Translations under genes and position numbers: made by a program
Assembly (NCBI RefSeq): GCF_030052815.1
Contig: NC_079500.1
Location: 4,920,298-4,984,297, forward strand
Direction: 5' to 3'
Source: Hevea brasiliensis
Lineage: Eukaryota; Streptophyta; Magnoliopsida; Malpighiales; Euphorbiaceae
DNA length: 64,000 nucleotides
Part shown: piece by piece, positions 1 through 11,610 of the stretch
How the letters are laid out: each line of letters begins with the position of its first letter
Position numbering within the stretch: the stretch's first letter is position 1
Notes under the pieces: model-generated
Databases searched by the model: none
The model's input: the letters and a program-made list of their open reading frames with translations, nothing else
What the model was told of the DNA's origin: nothing

Positions 1-76
1 TTCTCGCCCTATCAATTCAACAAATCATTTATTAGCAAGTACTTACCTTCCAGAAAATAAAGCTACAGTTAATGTG

Positions 77-98
77 ATATATATATATATATATATAT
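77..98. repeat. (TA)n microsatellite
   Basis: About 11 TA dinucleotide units in a row. The tract lies in an intron, or beside an unseen exon, of the NDC80-like gene. Likely length-variable between individuals. Confidence 0.9.
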
Positions 99-329
99 GG
101 AATCAAGCATTAATATCAGGTGTGGTGTTAGTAAGAGTCCACTTTGACTAGTTTTTGCAGAATTTTCTGGTGTGTGCATCCAGTACTCAGCAGCCATCCA
201 CCTTGCAAATATTCTGAGGTGAGTAAAGAATCCAGGAAAAATAGCTCATGCCACAAAGAATAATATGCCAAAAAAGCACGACATAAACTCTTTTTGTGAA
301 CCGTAAAGAAGGAGGTTGATAACACATAC

Positions 330-2241
330 TTCATCAACATGAGATTGAAGCTCAGCGATGCGATTTTTTTTGCCCTCAATCTTAGCAGTCAATTCTGATG
401 ATTCTTGTTGAAGTGAAATCAACTCTTCCAGTTTTGCCATAGAATTTTTCTTTATGTCATCAGCAAAGGATTCAAGTCCAGGCTTCACTGTAGATTTGTA
501 GTCAATTCCCATAACTTCAGCAGGTGTAGAACCCTCAGCATTTAACACATACTGAAAACCATTTCCAAGTTTTAATCTAGAACCATCAAAATGAAAACAC
601 TTCATAGCATCAGCATTTAAAAAAAAAAAAAAATAGCACCATAAGTTGAAAGAGCAAAAGTTGCAAAAAAAACAAAACACACAAATAGACTTCAACAGAC
701 AAAATGTCACCATTTGCATTTAGCAGCACCGAGGTGATTTTAATGAATAACTTGCAATTTTACCCAATAAGAAAATACTCTAAGGTTCTCCAAGCCAATA
801 TGACGTGGTTTAGCTACTAAAGTAGAATTAGACAGTTGCACAAAATTCAATTTGCTAGAGTAAATTCTCTTTCAAATATCCATTCACAAGTCACAACCTA
901 ATAAAAAAAGAAGGTAATTAGTTATAGCCACTCCTTAGAGAATGCATGTGGCTGAAATATTAAACTCTTGAGCATGTACACCTGCCTGATTGAAATTTTA
1001 GTTTCCAGGATTAATTAGTTCGTATGGCAGACAATGACTATGTATGATTAACTTCACGCAAATGCTTATATATCGGCCACAAAATAATATGAAGAATTTC
1101 AAAGGACAATAAGAAAAGTTTCAAAAGCAAACCTCCTAGCAGCCTGGTTACATTCCATGGAAAGTGCTTCAAGCTCCTTAAACTTATGTCCAATTGCTGC
1201 ATCAAGATCCCACATCTTCTCCTCCCATGAATTCCTTGCAGCCTCAGCCTCTCCAATATCTCTCTCCACTGCCTGCAATTCCCTCTTCATCCTCTCTGCA
1301 TCCCTCGCATTAAAACTCTGTTCATCCACCCTCTTCTTCAAATCCTCATTCTCCTCATCAATCCTCTTCCTCTCCTCCACTTTAGCCTCCAATTCTTTTC
1401 TTTTCTCCTCCAACAGCTTCTCCATACCCTCAATCCTCTGATTGAACTCTGCAATCATCGCATGGAACTTTTTCACATCCTCCTCTAACACACTTTTCTC
1501 TTTCTCTAGCTTCTCTATCTCCGTAGGCCCCTTCCTCATCGCCTCCGCTTTCGCCGAAAGTTGGTTAAAATTTGCCTCCAAATCCCTAACACTTTCAAGC
1601 ACACTATCCCTTTCTCTCTCCAGCTTCTCCATGAACTCTCTATCCAATGTCTCCACTGAATCATCATCCCCACGAATATAACTCAAATAACTGTTAAATG
1701 CATACACGAGCATACTATTACTTTCCACAAAAGACCTCGAATTAGCTGCTAAGTGCTCCTGATACATCGCAATCTGAACTAGCCAGTGAATTACTGCAAG
1801 AAATGAAGGCCAGTTATGAGGAGTATTAGGGGCACGAAGAGTAGATCTGATGACCTTGAAGGGGCAATTCAGGGACTTCAAAATTATGAAAAGATCATCC
1901 TCGAGCTTCGTAGAAGGATAATCCAGTCGGTGGAGAAGGAACTGGAGGACTTCGGTGATCTCCTTAGCGGAGGAGATAGGGTGCGTCCTCAACGAAAGAA
2001 CTGACGAGTGAGAGGAGAGGTACGTATTGATTGAGCGAACTGCTGAGTTTTGGTGTGACCGATCGGTGTAGATCTCGGAAGATCTGCCGACGCCGATGGT
2101 TGACGGTCGGCTACTGGCAAAGCTGGCATCGGAATCACGGGAGGTGTTAGCGACAGAGGTGGAGAAAGGGAATTGGCGGCGGTCCGGAGTAGGTTGCGGA
2201 TGGAAGGATTCCGCCGGACGGCGGCGAGTCTTGCCCCTCAT
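330..2241 (-). CDS. NDC80: NDC80/HEC1 kinetochore protein, 5' part (continues beyond left edge)
   Basis: NDC80 is the outer-kinetochore subunit that binds microtubules, with NUF2, SPC24 and SPC25 as partners. Two exons are visible. Exon 1 (2241-1133) encodes a basic, Ser/Thr-rich tail starting MRGKTRRRP, then a calponin-homology-like domain (about residues 85-200, with the LxxPxxxIKSLxxPF-type pattern and HNWPSFLAVIHWLV), then a long Glu/Lys/Arg-rich coiled coil. Exon 2 (576-330) continues after the splice (RR then LKLGNGFQYVLN) through the family segment ending in a coiled coil at SHVDE. The donor after exon 1 is GTTTGC and the donor after exon 2 is GTATGTG. The start is the first Met in frame and sits at the usual N-terminus of the family. 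About 450 residues are present; the family usually has 550-650, so the C-terminal SPC24/25-binding coil lies to the left of the window. Confidence 0.9.
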
Positions 2242-2559
2242 ATCTCCGGTACGGAATCGGTATCTGGCTGTAGAGTGGTGGTTTTGAGTGTTCTGGGAGT
2301 CTCCTTTTCCCGCTTTGAGAAATGGAAATTAGGTTGAGGGAATTACACAAAATTTGAAAACTAAGAGCTTATTTGAAGACTTAAAGTTCATGGGCCACTG
2401 GGCCCAAAGTTTTGTTTTCATTGGTTCGGCCCATCTATTTTTGGTGGGCCATTATTAATTTTAAAGTTTTAAAAAAAATAATAAAATTTTGTATACTCAT
2501 AAAAAAAAACTATAACATTTTGAAAAGATTGTTTAAAATTTATTAAGTGTGAATTTATT

Positions 2560-2768
2560 AAGTGTGCGTTTGGTATTGTGTTTAGAAGGCCTAAACTACT
2601 CTTTTAAATAAAAGTATTATTTTATATATTATTTAAAAAATAATTTGAAAAAAAAAATTTGTAATTTTAATATTCTTATGATAAAAAATTATTAAATTTA
2701 TTTTTAAATTATTTTTTAATACTCTTTAACTAGTATATTTAAGACAGCAATACTAAACATAGTCAAAT
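2560..2768. mobile_element. MITE-like AT-rich element with short terminal inverted repeats
   Basis: The left end reads GTTTGGTATTGTGTTTAG. The right end, read in reverse complement, is GACTATGTTTAGTATTGC. These form imperfect inverted termini around about 200 bp of AT-rich non-coding DNA. A similar arrangement occurs at 9275-9425. No target duplication is clear. Superfamily unknown. Confidence 0.4.
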
Positions 2769-3000
2769 TATTAAATTATATAAATTTATAAGAATTTATG
2801 ATAAAAGAATGAGAAGTCTTAGAATAATATTTATTTATTTATTAAAAAATTATAAAACTAAAGCCTATTGATCTAGCTAATCAATTTTTAATTTTCGGTT
2901 AATTCAATTTGATCATCCTAATAAAAAGCATCCAAAATATATAAAATATGAAGAAATGACTTCAGCTAAAAAGATATTATAATTGAAATTTTGACATGTT

Positions 3001-3528
3001 TAGACTCCGTTTGTTTCACAAAAAATAATTTATATTTTTTAAAAATATATTTTTCATAAAAATATTTTTTAGTATTTTATTGCAATATTAAACTTATTAC
3101 ATGTATTTATGTCATATATGTATGTTTTCATATTTTAATAAAATTATCAACACATAGAGAATGAAAATGACTTTTTTCTTTTGAAAAGAGGAAATTATAA
3201 TTGAAATTTTGATATGTTTAGGCTCCGTTTGTTTCACGAAAAATAATTTATATTTTTTAAAAATATATTTTTCATAAAAATATTTTTTATTATTTTATTG
3301 CAATATTAAACTAATAACATGTATTTATGTTATATATGTATGTTTTCATATTTTAATAAAATTAGCAACACATAGAGAATGAAAATGACTTTTTCTTTTG
3401 AAAAGAGAAAATAATTTTCTTAAAAATGACTTAATTTTTATGATCCATTTTATTGAATAGTTCAAACAATAAAAAATATGAAAAATATTTTTCAGGAAAA
3501 TATTTTTTATAAAATAAATAGAGCCTAT
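3001..3528. mobile_element. MITE with CTCCGTTTGTTTCAC terminus, left arm tandemly duplicated
   Basis: A copy of the left terminus starts near 3005 and a second near 3223. The segments 3005-3222 and 3223-3440 are nearly identical, with a 218-bp period. The right end (3480-3528) is the reverse complement of the left terminus, ending in ATAGAGCC against GGCTCCGT, so the whole looks like a TIR element with one internal tandem duplication. Related copies occur at 6578-6870 (opposite orientation), 8745-9045 and 16870-17040. There is no coding capacity. The TIR is hAT-like in style, but I cannot see a definite 8-bp target duplication. Confidence 0.6.
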
Positions 3529-3902
3529 ATATTTTTGGCAATTAATATAATTTAAAATTAAGAATCCATTAAAATTTAACTTAATATCTAATTAATAAAA
3601 AATTTTATAATAATAATAATAATAATTTTATTATGATGAATTTTATATAAATCTTATCATAATTTAAAAAAAAAAAAGTATTGTTGCTATAAATTCTCAA
3701 AAATATTATACTCTATGAGCACACACTAACTTAATTTGACCAAATGGTGCATTGGTGAGCAATGCAATTAGCTTCTCTGAACAAAGTTAACAATCTTGGA
3801 TCTTGATCTTTACTGTTTCATTGTCTCAAACATTACAACTACTCTTATTTAATTAGCCACTTCCACAAAAGCCTAGCTAGACCTCATTTTTCACCTACCC
3901 AA

Positions 3903-5704
3903 CTACCTATCAAGCAATTTATATAATAATCCTTCCCCAGTCTCCACTAATAGCAACCTGAAGATGGAGTTGATGCATAATGTCTGTCCACCACCTCAAT
4001 CAGCTTGTTTGCTATGGCACTTGCATAAACTGATGAACCTTCATATATCTGCAAACATTTCAATTATGCATATTTCATCAAAACCAAACCATTTCATGTA
4101 TAACAATAACAACCCTCTTCCCTTTTAAGAATAATTTTGTTATTGCTTATAATTATATTTATTGCTTATAATTATATTTACTAAATCTTCCAAAATGGGC
4201 AAATGGGTGAAAACAAAACAAGGAGTATAATGAATTAACCATACCTTGGTGTTAAACAGAAAGCTGTAGTAATCACCAATGTGGCCACCAGCAACATGAT
4301 GGAGATCAAGCTGAAGTTCATCAAGGACTTTGGACACAATAAGCAAGCAATTGATCTTCTTTCTCTGGACAAGTTTGATAGTAACTTCATCATCTACTAT
4401 TCTGACATCAACCTCTGTGTCCTTGGATTTTCTTTGAAGCCAAGAGCTCCTCAGTGATCCATTATTGAAGGACTGATCTGGGTCACCAAGAGGCTTCATG
4501 ATAGAAGAACTCTCATGTACATTATTCCCTATGGAATCTTCTTCAGTCTTAAGTCTCTTTCTCCTTTCTCTTGCACATCTCTTTCTTTCCACTAGTATTT
4601 TCAGTTCATTTACATTTCGAAGAAGCTCTTTTATGTAATTTATTGCATCTCCAACCACAGATGCTCTATCATTCTTTCCCACCAAACAGCATAAATATAA
4701 ATAATTTTCAGAATAATTCTGTGTAATTTTTAAAAATACCAAAGAGAATGAAACCATAGCCTGGACTAAATCCAACAAGAAAACAAGAAGAAGAAAATGA
4801 AATGTTGAAACAGAGCTAATATCATATGGGATATTGAGAAAGAATGAAGAGGAAGTACCTTAGTAGGGTTAGGAACCAAATCTCTCAAGGCTTGGTACTT
4901 GTCTGTCAGGTGTTGTCTCCTTTGTCGCTCAGTAGCAAAGTGTTTGGTGATCTTCCCAGATTTCCTGCCTTTACCCATACAAGCCATGTCCCATGTGAAT
5001 TCCAGTACTCCATTATCAAACTGCTGCTCTCCATCCCCATCTTGGTAAAGCCCTCCTCCTCCACTTCCCTCAACATGATCATCCCCTCCACCACCAAACA
5101 AGGAGCTGTCTCTTGACCCAGACAAGGAATAGCCATGTGAAGGTAGAGATTGAAATAATTCTCTGAATAAAGGAGGCTGCGGAGGAAGGTTCAGGTGGAA
5201 AAGTGGGTCATATAGAATGGAGGAGGCTGATGCGGTATCTGTCATTGGAAGGTCTCCAACAAGGCCTAATGGAGTTGTATGGGTAGGGTTCGTGAAGGAG
5301 ATGGAAGAATTTGGGAGCAAAGAGGAGGCTGAGCATCTGGGCAAGTGGAAAAGATTAAGAAGGTCTGCTGTTGGAGTATAGGATGCATCTGCCAAAGAAG
5401 ATGAAGCGAAAGCCAAAACTTGATTTGAAGAATCTTGCATCAAATGGGTATTAAAAGCCATCTGTTGATTCTGAAGTTGGATATCCATGGCGGCAGAAGC
5501 ATCCACTTCTTGGTGAGGATTGCAATGGTGGTAAGATAGCTCTTCTGCAGACAGCTTGATATTATCTTCAAAGCTATTATGGCTATTTGTGGTGCTTCCT
5601 GCCATGAGTGGCACTGGAGGCGGTGGAGGTTTCAAAACCTGTGAAAGTCCATCTGGTCCTTCCACCATGGAGTTGGGATCAAAACAACCTGTCTCTTCAT
5701 ACAT
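3903..5704 (-). CDS. bHLH transcription factor, bHLH10/89/91 (tapetum/anther) type
   Basis: Three coding exons: 5704-4859, 4673-4245 and about 4048 to a stop near 3903. Exon 1 has a Ser/Pro-rich N-terminus (MYEETGCFDPNSMVEG) and Gly-rich and acidic stretches. It ends in the basic region and helix 1, with KHFATERQRRQHL giving the His-Glu-Arg triad for E-box binding. Exon 2 starts NDRASVVGDAINYIKEL (loop and helix 2), followed by a C-terminal domain of the ACT-like type found in plant bHLH proteins. Exon 3 encodes IYEGSSVYASAIANKLIEV. In Arabidopsis and rice this subgroup acts in tapetum and pollen development. Exons 1 and 2 are whole numbers of codons. The exact stop of exon 3 is the least certain point. 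A decayed tandem copy lies 5.4 kb upstream of the start. Confidence 0.85.
4139..4180. repeat. 20-bp tandem duplication
   Basis: The unit ATTGCTTATAATTATATTT occurs twice in tandem within the last intron of the bHLH gene. Confidence 0.8.
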
Positions 5705-6150
5705 CTTTTGGATATCAACAACTTATCTCCTGCATCAAAAATCATAACGAGAATAAAAACCCATATTTTCTTTTGAAAGCTATGAGTGCAGGAACAGAAA
5801 AAAAAATACAATAAATAAACAAGATTGCAGGAAAAGCTTACAAATTGTAAGGGAATCCCCCAAAAAGATGGGACTAAAGGAGTTGACAAGCAAAACCCAG
5901 ATGGGAAGTTGAATCAAATTTCAGTTATGAGAGGGAGGGAGAAAGATTTGGAAATTGCATTAACTATATATGAAATGGAAATGAGGGAAAGGGAGGTGGT
6001 AGGAGTAGGAGGAGGAGAAGGAAGGAGTTGAAAGATGGAACTGCAAATGCTGCATGCCATTTGTGATGATTTCCTTTTTGTCATATAAAGGGAGGTTGTT
6101 ACTGAGATTCTTGGTTTCTGGGTCCCACTCATAATCTCCCTCTAATTTTT
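5705..6150 (-). promoter_or_regulatory. Leader/promoter region of the bHLH gene, shared with its tandem copy
   Basis: This stretch is clearly similar to 11195-11610 in front of the decayed copy, including GCTTACAAATTGTAAGGGAA, the ATGGAAATGAGGGAAAG segment and the ATGGAACTGCAAATGCTGCA segment. It shows that the duplication took in upstream DNA as well as the exons. It probably holds the 5' UTR and proximal promoter. No specific factor site was assigned. Confidence 0.55.
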
Positions 6151-6485
6151 TTTTTTTTTTCATATGATTTTCAGTTTTTCCTTTCTAATTTTTTTTAAGG
6201 ACTTATTGTCGTAAAAATTCACTCTTCCCTTAAAGGTTTACTTAGCATTACCCGTTAAAGCATTTGTTTTTAATATATTAATTAAAAAGTAATAAAAATA
6301 ATTTAAAATTAAATTTAATAAATTTTAATCATAAAAATTATTATTTAAAAAATTATTAAAATAATAAAATAATTTTTTTCTAACATCATATTTAAAATAA
6401 AATGATTTTTTTTTGAAAATTAATTTTGACCCTTTAATTTTAATACCGATTACTAATTCAAGAGGTAACTATGTCTTCCGTATTT

Positions 6486-6487
<2 letters not shown>

Positions 6488-6522
<35 letters not shown>
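6488..6522. repeat. (CT)n microsatellite
   Basis: About 17 uninterrupted CT units. Read directly. Confidence 0.95.
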
Positions 6523-6524
<2 letters not shown>

Positions 6525-6577
6525 TTTTGCCTGAACTTTCTCTTTTTTGTGAAAATTTTGTAGGTAAAATATTGTTA

Positions 6578-6870
6578 TTTAAACTCTATTTATTTGATAG
6601 AAAATATTTTTTTTATAAAATGTTTTTTATATTTTTAATCATTTGAGGCATTAAAAAAATTAGTCAATGAAAAATAGTTTCTTAATTATATAGAAAATTA
6701 AATTATTTTTAAAGAAAATAATTTTTTTTAAAGAAAAAAATTATTTTTTATTTTTTAAATATAAAAATATTTATACATATATAAAACAATAATATACCAT
6801 TAATTTAACAGTATAAATAAATAACGAAAAATTTATCTAAAAATTATTTTTTACAAAATAAATAAAATTT
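6578..6870. mobile_element. MITE copy of the GTTTGTTTCAC family, reverse orientation
   Basis: It begins AACTCTATTTATTTGATAGAAAATATT, which is the reverse complement of the right end of the 3.2-3.5 kb element. It ends with an AAATTATTTTTTACAAAATAAAT-type terminus. Non-coding and AT-rich. The boundaries are approximate. Confidence 0.45.
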
Positions 6871-8679
6871 TAAAAGTAAAATTAAAAAAAATGTATAAAA
6901 TGATAATTAAAAGTGTTACATTTGAGTTCAAGATAAAATAAAAATTCACTAACTAAAATTATTAATTTTGGTTTAATATTTACTATAATAATTTATTTAC
7001 CTTTTCTCATCTTTTATTTAAATTGTTGATTTTTTTAGAATATAGAACACGAGGGTTTTAATTTTTTAATTGAATTGAATTTGAGTAGCTATTTTTTTAT
7101 TTTTGATCAGAGATAAAACACATAAATTAATAATGATAATAAATAAATATTAAAATAATAATCAATTTTAATAAAAAATTTTATTCTCATATAATTTACA
7201 CTTATATATATATATTCTATAATTTAATGTGTGAAAATTAAAAATAAATTTCATTAAAAATCATTAAAAAAGAAACTCACTGATCTTTACTTCATTTGTC
7301 TAAACAATATCCTGCTTGGTTGCCATGAAATGGTCAAATTTACCTTTTTCATATATACAGGTTAATAAATACTTAAAAAAAAAAAAAGAATAATATAAAA
7401 ATGGTGGCTCTGCGAACTTTTACCCAAAAAGACACCTGGCATGGCAGATGCCAAATAGGGAACGAGTGGAATTGTTGAAATGACCATAATTAAAAAAATA
7501 ATAATAATAATTTATTAAAAATTTTAATTTAATATTATTATATTCATCTTTACAATATAAAATTTTAAGTTTAAATATCAATTAAAGGCGAATAAAAATT
7601 TAATTAGATATTCTTGATTTATTTAAATGAATCATTATAACAATAGTTAATTTTAATTTAAAATAAATTATTAAATTTTAATATTTTAATGGTTAAAATA
7701 TATCAAATAATGAATTTTGGTTTAATTTATTCATTTTTTTAAATTATAAAATCAGAAATTAAAATTATGATAGAATCTAATTAAAAAAAAATCTCAAGAA
7801 AAAAAAAACTAAATAAGTCAATGTACTTTAATAAAAATTAAATAAATAAAAAATTAAATTTCATGCTAAATAAGAACTGAACTTTCTGATTAAAATCAAA
7901 TAAGTAATAAATGTCATTTTTTAAATTTTTAAATATTAAAAATTATTTACTATTTTTAATTATCATAAATTAAAAAAAAGAAATTGAAGAAAATAATAAA
8001 AAATTATTTAATGTTAAAATTATTATTTTTAATATTTTATTATAAAATAAAAATAATATTTTTTAATAAAAATTGATTGTATTTAACCTTAATTAGAAAT
8101 TTTATTTTTATTTTAAAAAATTAATTTTAAATCTATTTAACCATTAAAAAAAAAGGATTTATTTGATTTTCTCTCCAAAAATCTAGAATTTAATACAAAT
8201 AAACAATGGCATAAATTAGGTGTGAGTGTGGGCTTTGTCCATGCAAACTGCCACCCTAAACTACCTCTAACAAGTTATACCAACACTATTTTTAAAATTT
8301 TCTTTTTTCCTTTTCTACATTTATATATATCTCTTAATTTATACATTCAACTATTAAAAAAAAATAGCACATTAGATTTTATATTAAATTTATTATATTG
8401 TAATGAATTACTATAATTTTAAAAATTATAAATTGAATAAGTGTTTTTTATTTTTTTTTATCAGATGTTAAAAATGGTTAATTGAGATTTTTTTTAAACT
8501 AAACTAAAAAAGAAAAATCCCATTTTTAAATTTCTATGGATGTTGTTGATTTTATTTTTTATTATTATTTTTTTAAATTTAAATACACGATCGAATCAAG
8601 TGATATTCAGATAAAACCTTCTCAAATAATAATAATTTCAAGATTTAAATTCATAACTTTATAAGTTCATTTTGTCAGG

Positions 8680-8681
<2 letters not shown>

Positions 8682-8746
<65 letters not shown>
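8682..8746. repeat. (TA)n microsatellite
   Basis: About 32 TA units directly abutting the left end of a MITE copy. TA tracts are common MITE insertion targets, but here the tract may simply have expanded. Confidence 0.95.
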
Positions 8747-8748
<2 letters not shown>

Positions 8749-9045
8749 TGTTTGTTTCACAAAAAATAATTTATACATAAAAAATATTTTTTTAAAAATA
8801 TTTTTTATGTATAAATTATTTTTTATTATTTAATTATAATATTAAAACAATAGTATATATTTATTTTATATATATATATATAAATGAATATTTTCACATT
8901 TTAATAAAATTATCAAAATTTATAAAATAAAAAAAAATAAATTTTCTTTTAATCAACAAATCATTTTCCTGAGTGAGTATATGAACATTTAAAAATATAA
9001 AAAATATTTTTTAAAAAAATATTTTGCATCAGACAAACGAAGCTT
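8747..9045. mobile_element. MITE copy of the GTTTGTTTCAC family
   Basis: The left end reads CTGTTTGTTTCACAAAAAATAAT. The right end, reverse-complemented, reads AAGCTTCGTTTGTCTGATGCAAAATATT. This is the same inverted-terminus layout as the 3.0-3.5 kb element. Non-coding. Confidence 0.55.
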
Positions 9046-9274
9046 AAATAAATATTAAAAGATTGTGACTTATAATTAATAATTTAAGTTTATTTGCCAT
9101 TGAGATTATGAAGCTAGAAATATGTTTAAAATTTTATTTTATTATTTCAAAGTTTTCATAATTAAAATATATCAATAAGTTAATTTTAATATCCTAAATT
9201 AATATATTTAATAAAATATTTTTCTTAACAATAACAGTAGCATCAGTACTAATATCAAACATATTCGTAATGAC

Positions 9275-9425
9275 TATCTGGTATTGGGTTTTGAGAATTA
9301 AAATTGTTTTAAAAAATATTAAATAATTAAAAAAAATATTTTATTATTTTAATATTGTAATGATTAAATCTAATTTTAAATTATTTTTTAATAAGAAATT
9401 TTCTCAACAGATACCAAAAACATCC
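9275..9425. mobile_element. Short MITE-like element
   Basis: Inverted ends: GGTATTGGGTTTTGAG at the left, and CTCAACAGATACCAAAAACA at the right, which complements it imperfectly. The interior is AT-rich. It resembles the element at 2560-2768 in its ends. Confidence 0.35.
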
Positions 9426-9523
9426 TTAATATAATGTAAGCAGATTCTTAAATAACCTTATACTTTATTCATCAAATCAAATTATATTGTATTCTTCTAC
9501 CTAAGATAAACAATGAAATTCTT

Positions 9524-10045
9524 AGACAGGAGAGTTGGATTCAAGACTCTCAACCAAAACACAGTAATCAGAAGCACTATCATCTTGCTCTACACTGATC
9601 CATCCTTTCTTGGAATCCCTCCTAAGTCGTCGAGACTAGGAAAAAACTCCTCGGATGAATGGTCGAAAGGCCAATAAGCATGGTTTCAACAAACAAAAGA
9701 GACGCTTCCCCATATATTCAAGAAAGATGAGAAGAAAAGCTGACATTATTATCCCATCAGCAATTCTTGTGTTGCTCAAAGCCAAAGCGATCGCCACAAC
9801 CGCCATCTCCAAGTCTGAAGATAACAAGCGTTTCACTGTTCTATTCGAGCCACGTTTACCATTACCAATAATACCACTCCCCTTAAGCCCTGATTAGAAT
9901 CAAGAATTTGATCTTTGCACACCAAAACTTCACATCTATCGACATGTAATTTGCGCTGGCTCTCCAATTTCCCTGGGCTTTGAAAATTTTTATTGATATT
10001 AATAGGCTCCATTGTCAATTCTCTATAGTTCGAGAAGGGTATGGG
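9524..10045 (-). pseudogene. Fragment of an unidentified membrane-protein gene
   Basis: The minus strand reads as protein of normal composition. One frame gives MEPININKNFQSPGKLESQ and a Cys-containing segment. After a frameshift near 9890, another frame gives GNGKRGSNRTVKRLLSSDLE, then a hydrophobic stretch (about 9720-9790), a second hydrophobic stretch ending in FLEYMGKRLF, and a soluble tail KKGWISVEQDDSASDYC ending at a stop near 9524. There is a frameshift and one internal stop (near 9640), so it looks like a decayed last exon. I do not recognise the family. It sits directly downstream of the bHLH pseudogene and reads through from it, which suggests a rearrangement breakpoint near 10050. 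Confidence 0.5.
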
Positions 10046-10049
10046 ATCA

Positions 10050-11194
10050 AATGGAACCTCAATCAGCTTGTTTGCGATGGAACTTGCGTAAACTGATGAT
10101 CCTTCAGATATTTGCAGCATTTTAATTGTACATATTTCATCAAAATCAAACCGTTCATGTCCAAAGTAATTATATTTACCAAATTTTCCAAAATGAGGAA
10201 ATGGGGAGTATAATTGATTAGGCATACCTTGGTATTAAACAGAAAGCTGTAGTAATCACCATTGTGGCTGCCAGTAACCTGATAGAGATCAAGCTGAAGT
10301 TCATCAAGGACTTTGGATACAAGAAGCAGGCAATTGATCTTCTATCTCTGGACAAGTTTGATAGTAACTTCATCACCTACTATTCTAACATCAACCTCTG
10401 TGTCCTCGGATTTTCTTTGAAGCCAAGAGCTACTTAATGATCCATCATTGAAGGACTGGTCTGGGTCACCAAGAGGATTCTTGATAGAAGAACTCTCATG
10501 GCCATTATTCCCCGCGGAATCTTCTTCAGTCTTGTGTCCCTTGCTCCTTTCTCTTGCACATCTCTTTTTTTCTAATCGTATTTTCAGCACATTTACAGTT
10601 TGAAGAAGCTCTTTTATGTACTCTATTGCATCTCCAACCACAGATGCTCTATCAGGCTTTCCCACCAAACAGCATAAATATAAATAAAAGTTTCAGAACA
10701 ATTCTGTGTAATTTTAACAAACACCAAAGTGAATGAAACCATAGAGCTACTATCATACGGGATATTGAGAAAGAAATATGAAAAGGCAGTACCTTTATAG
10801 GGTGAGGAATCAAATCTCTCAAGGTTCGGTACTTGTCGATCAGTTGTTGTCTCCTTTGCAACTCAGTGGCAGACAATTGTTTGTAGGATTCACATAATTT
10901 ATCTGTCATTGATAGATCTCCACCAAAGCCTAGTGGAGTTGTATGGGTATTAAAAACCATCTGTTGATTCTGAAGTTGGATTTCCATGGCGGCGGAAACA
11001 TCCTCTTTTTGAAGAGGATCGCTATGGTGGTAAGATAGCTCTTCTGTAGACAGCTTGAGATTCTCTTTAAAGCTATTATGGCTATTTGCGGTACTTCCTG
11101 CCATGACTGGTGGAGGTTGCAAAACCTGTGAAAGTCCATCATCTGGCCCTTCCACCGTGGAATTGGGATCAAAGCAACCTGCCTCTTCATTCAT
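10050..11194 (-). pseudogene. Decayed tandem copy of the bHLH gene
   Basis: Exon 1 (11194-10793, 134 codons) starts MNEEAGCFDPNSTVEG like the intact gene. It is 444 bp shorter: one block was lost between two TACCCAT repeats, and a second block took the Gly-rich region and the start of the basic region. The remaining basic region reads LSATELQRRQQL, so the E-box-contacting His is Leu. Exon 2 starts near 10658 and matches the parent until an in-frame TAG at 10339-10341, where the intact gene has AAG (Lys). Sequence beyond the stop is still recognisable to the FNTKV donor and the last exon (ISEGSSVYASSIANKLIEV, about 10110-10050), then runs into unrelated sequence. If made, the protein would lack DNA-contacting residues and most of the C-terminal domain, though it could still dimerise through loop-helix 2. 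Confidence 0.8.
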
Positions 11195-11610
11195 CTTTTG
11201 GATAGCAACTTATCTCCTATGTCAAAATCCATAAACAAGAATATAACAGAAAAACAAATCTTGAAATTTATGAGTGCAGGAACATAAAAAAAATACACAA
11301 AAAGAAACAAGATTGCAGGACAAGCTTACAAATTGTAAGGGAAACTCTGAAAAAGATAGGAGTTGAAAGCAAAGCCCAGATGGGGAATTGGATCAAATTT
11401 CAGTTATGAGAGAGAGGAAGAAAGATTTAGAAGTTGCACAAATTATGCATGAAATGGAAATGAGGGAAAGGAGGGTGGTGGTTTGAGGAGGAGGAAGGAA
11501 TTGAAAGATGGAACTGCAAATGCTGCATGCCTTTTGTGATGATCTCTTTTTGTCACGTAAACTGAGGTTGTTGCTGAGATTCTTGATTTCTTGGTCCCGC
11601 TCAGTTCCCA
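11195..11610 (-). promoter_or_regulatory. Duplicated upstream region of the bHLH pseudogene
   Basis: Similar to 5705-6150 in front of the intact gene. Similarity stops near 11605, which marks the distal edge of the duplicated block. Confidence 0.6.

Larger units (their letters stand above)
6150..9520. other. AT-rich intergenic DNA without a gene
   Basis: No supported coding sequence. The region holds a CT microsatellite (6488-6522), a long TA microsatellite (8682-8746), two MITE copies of the GTTTGTTTCAC family (6578-6870, 8745-9045) and a further MITE-like element (9275-9425). The rest is AT-rich DNA with homopolymer runs. Confidence 0.7.

Noticed and set aside
1..210. A third NDC80 exon within the first 210 bases
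   Set aside because: Splice-like motifs exist (a GTAAGT donor near 45-50 on the minus strand), but no reading frame matched the expected coiled-coil sequence, so no exon is claimed.
1157..2004. Long plus-strand open frames opposite NDC80 exon 1
   Set aside because: They are Ser/Leu/Phe-rich mirror images of the Glu/Lys/Arg-rich coiled coil on the minus strand and match no protein pattern.
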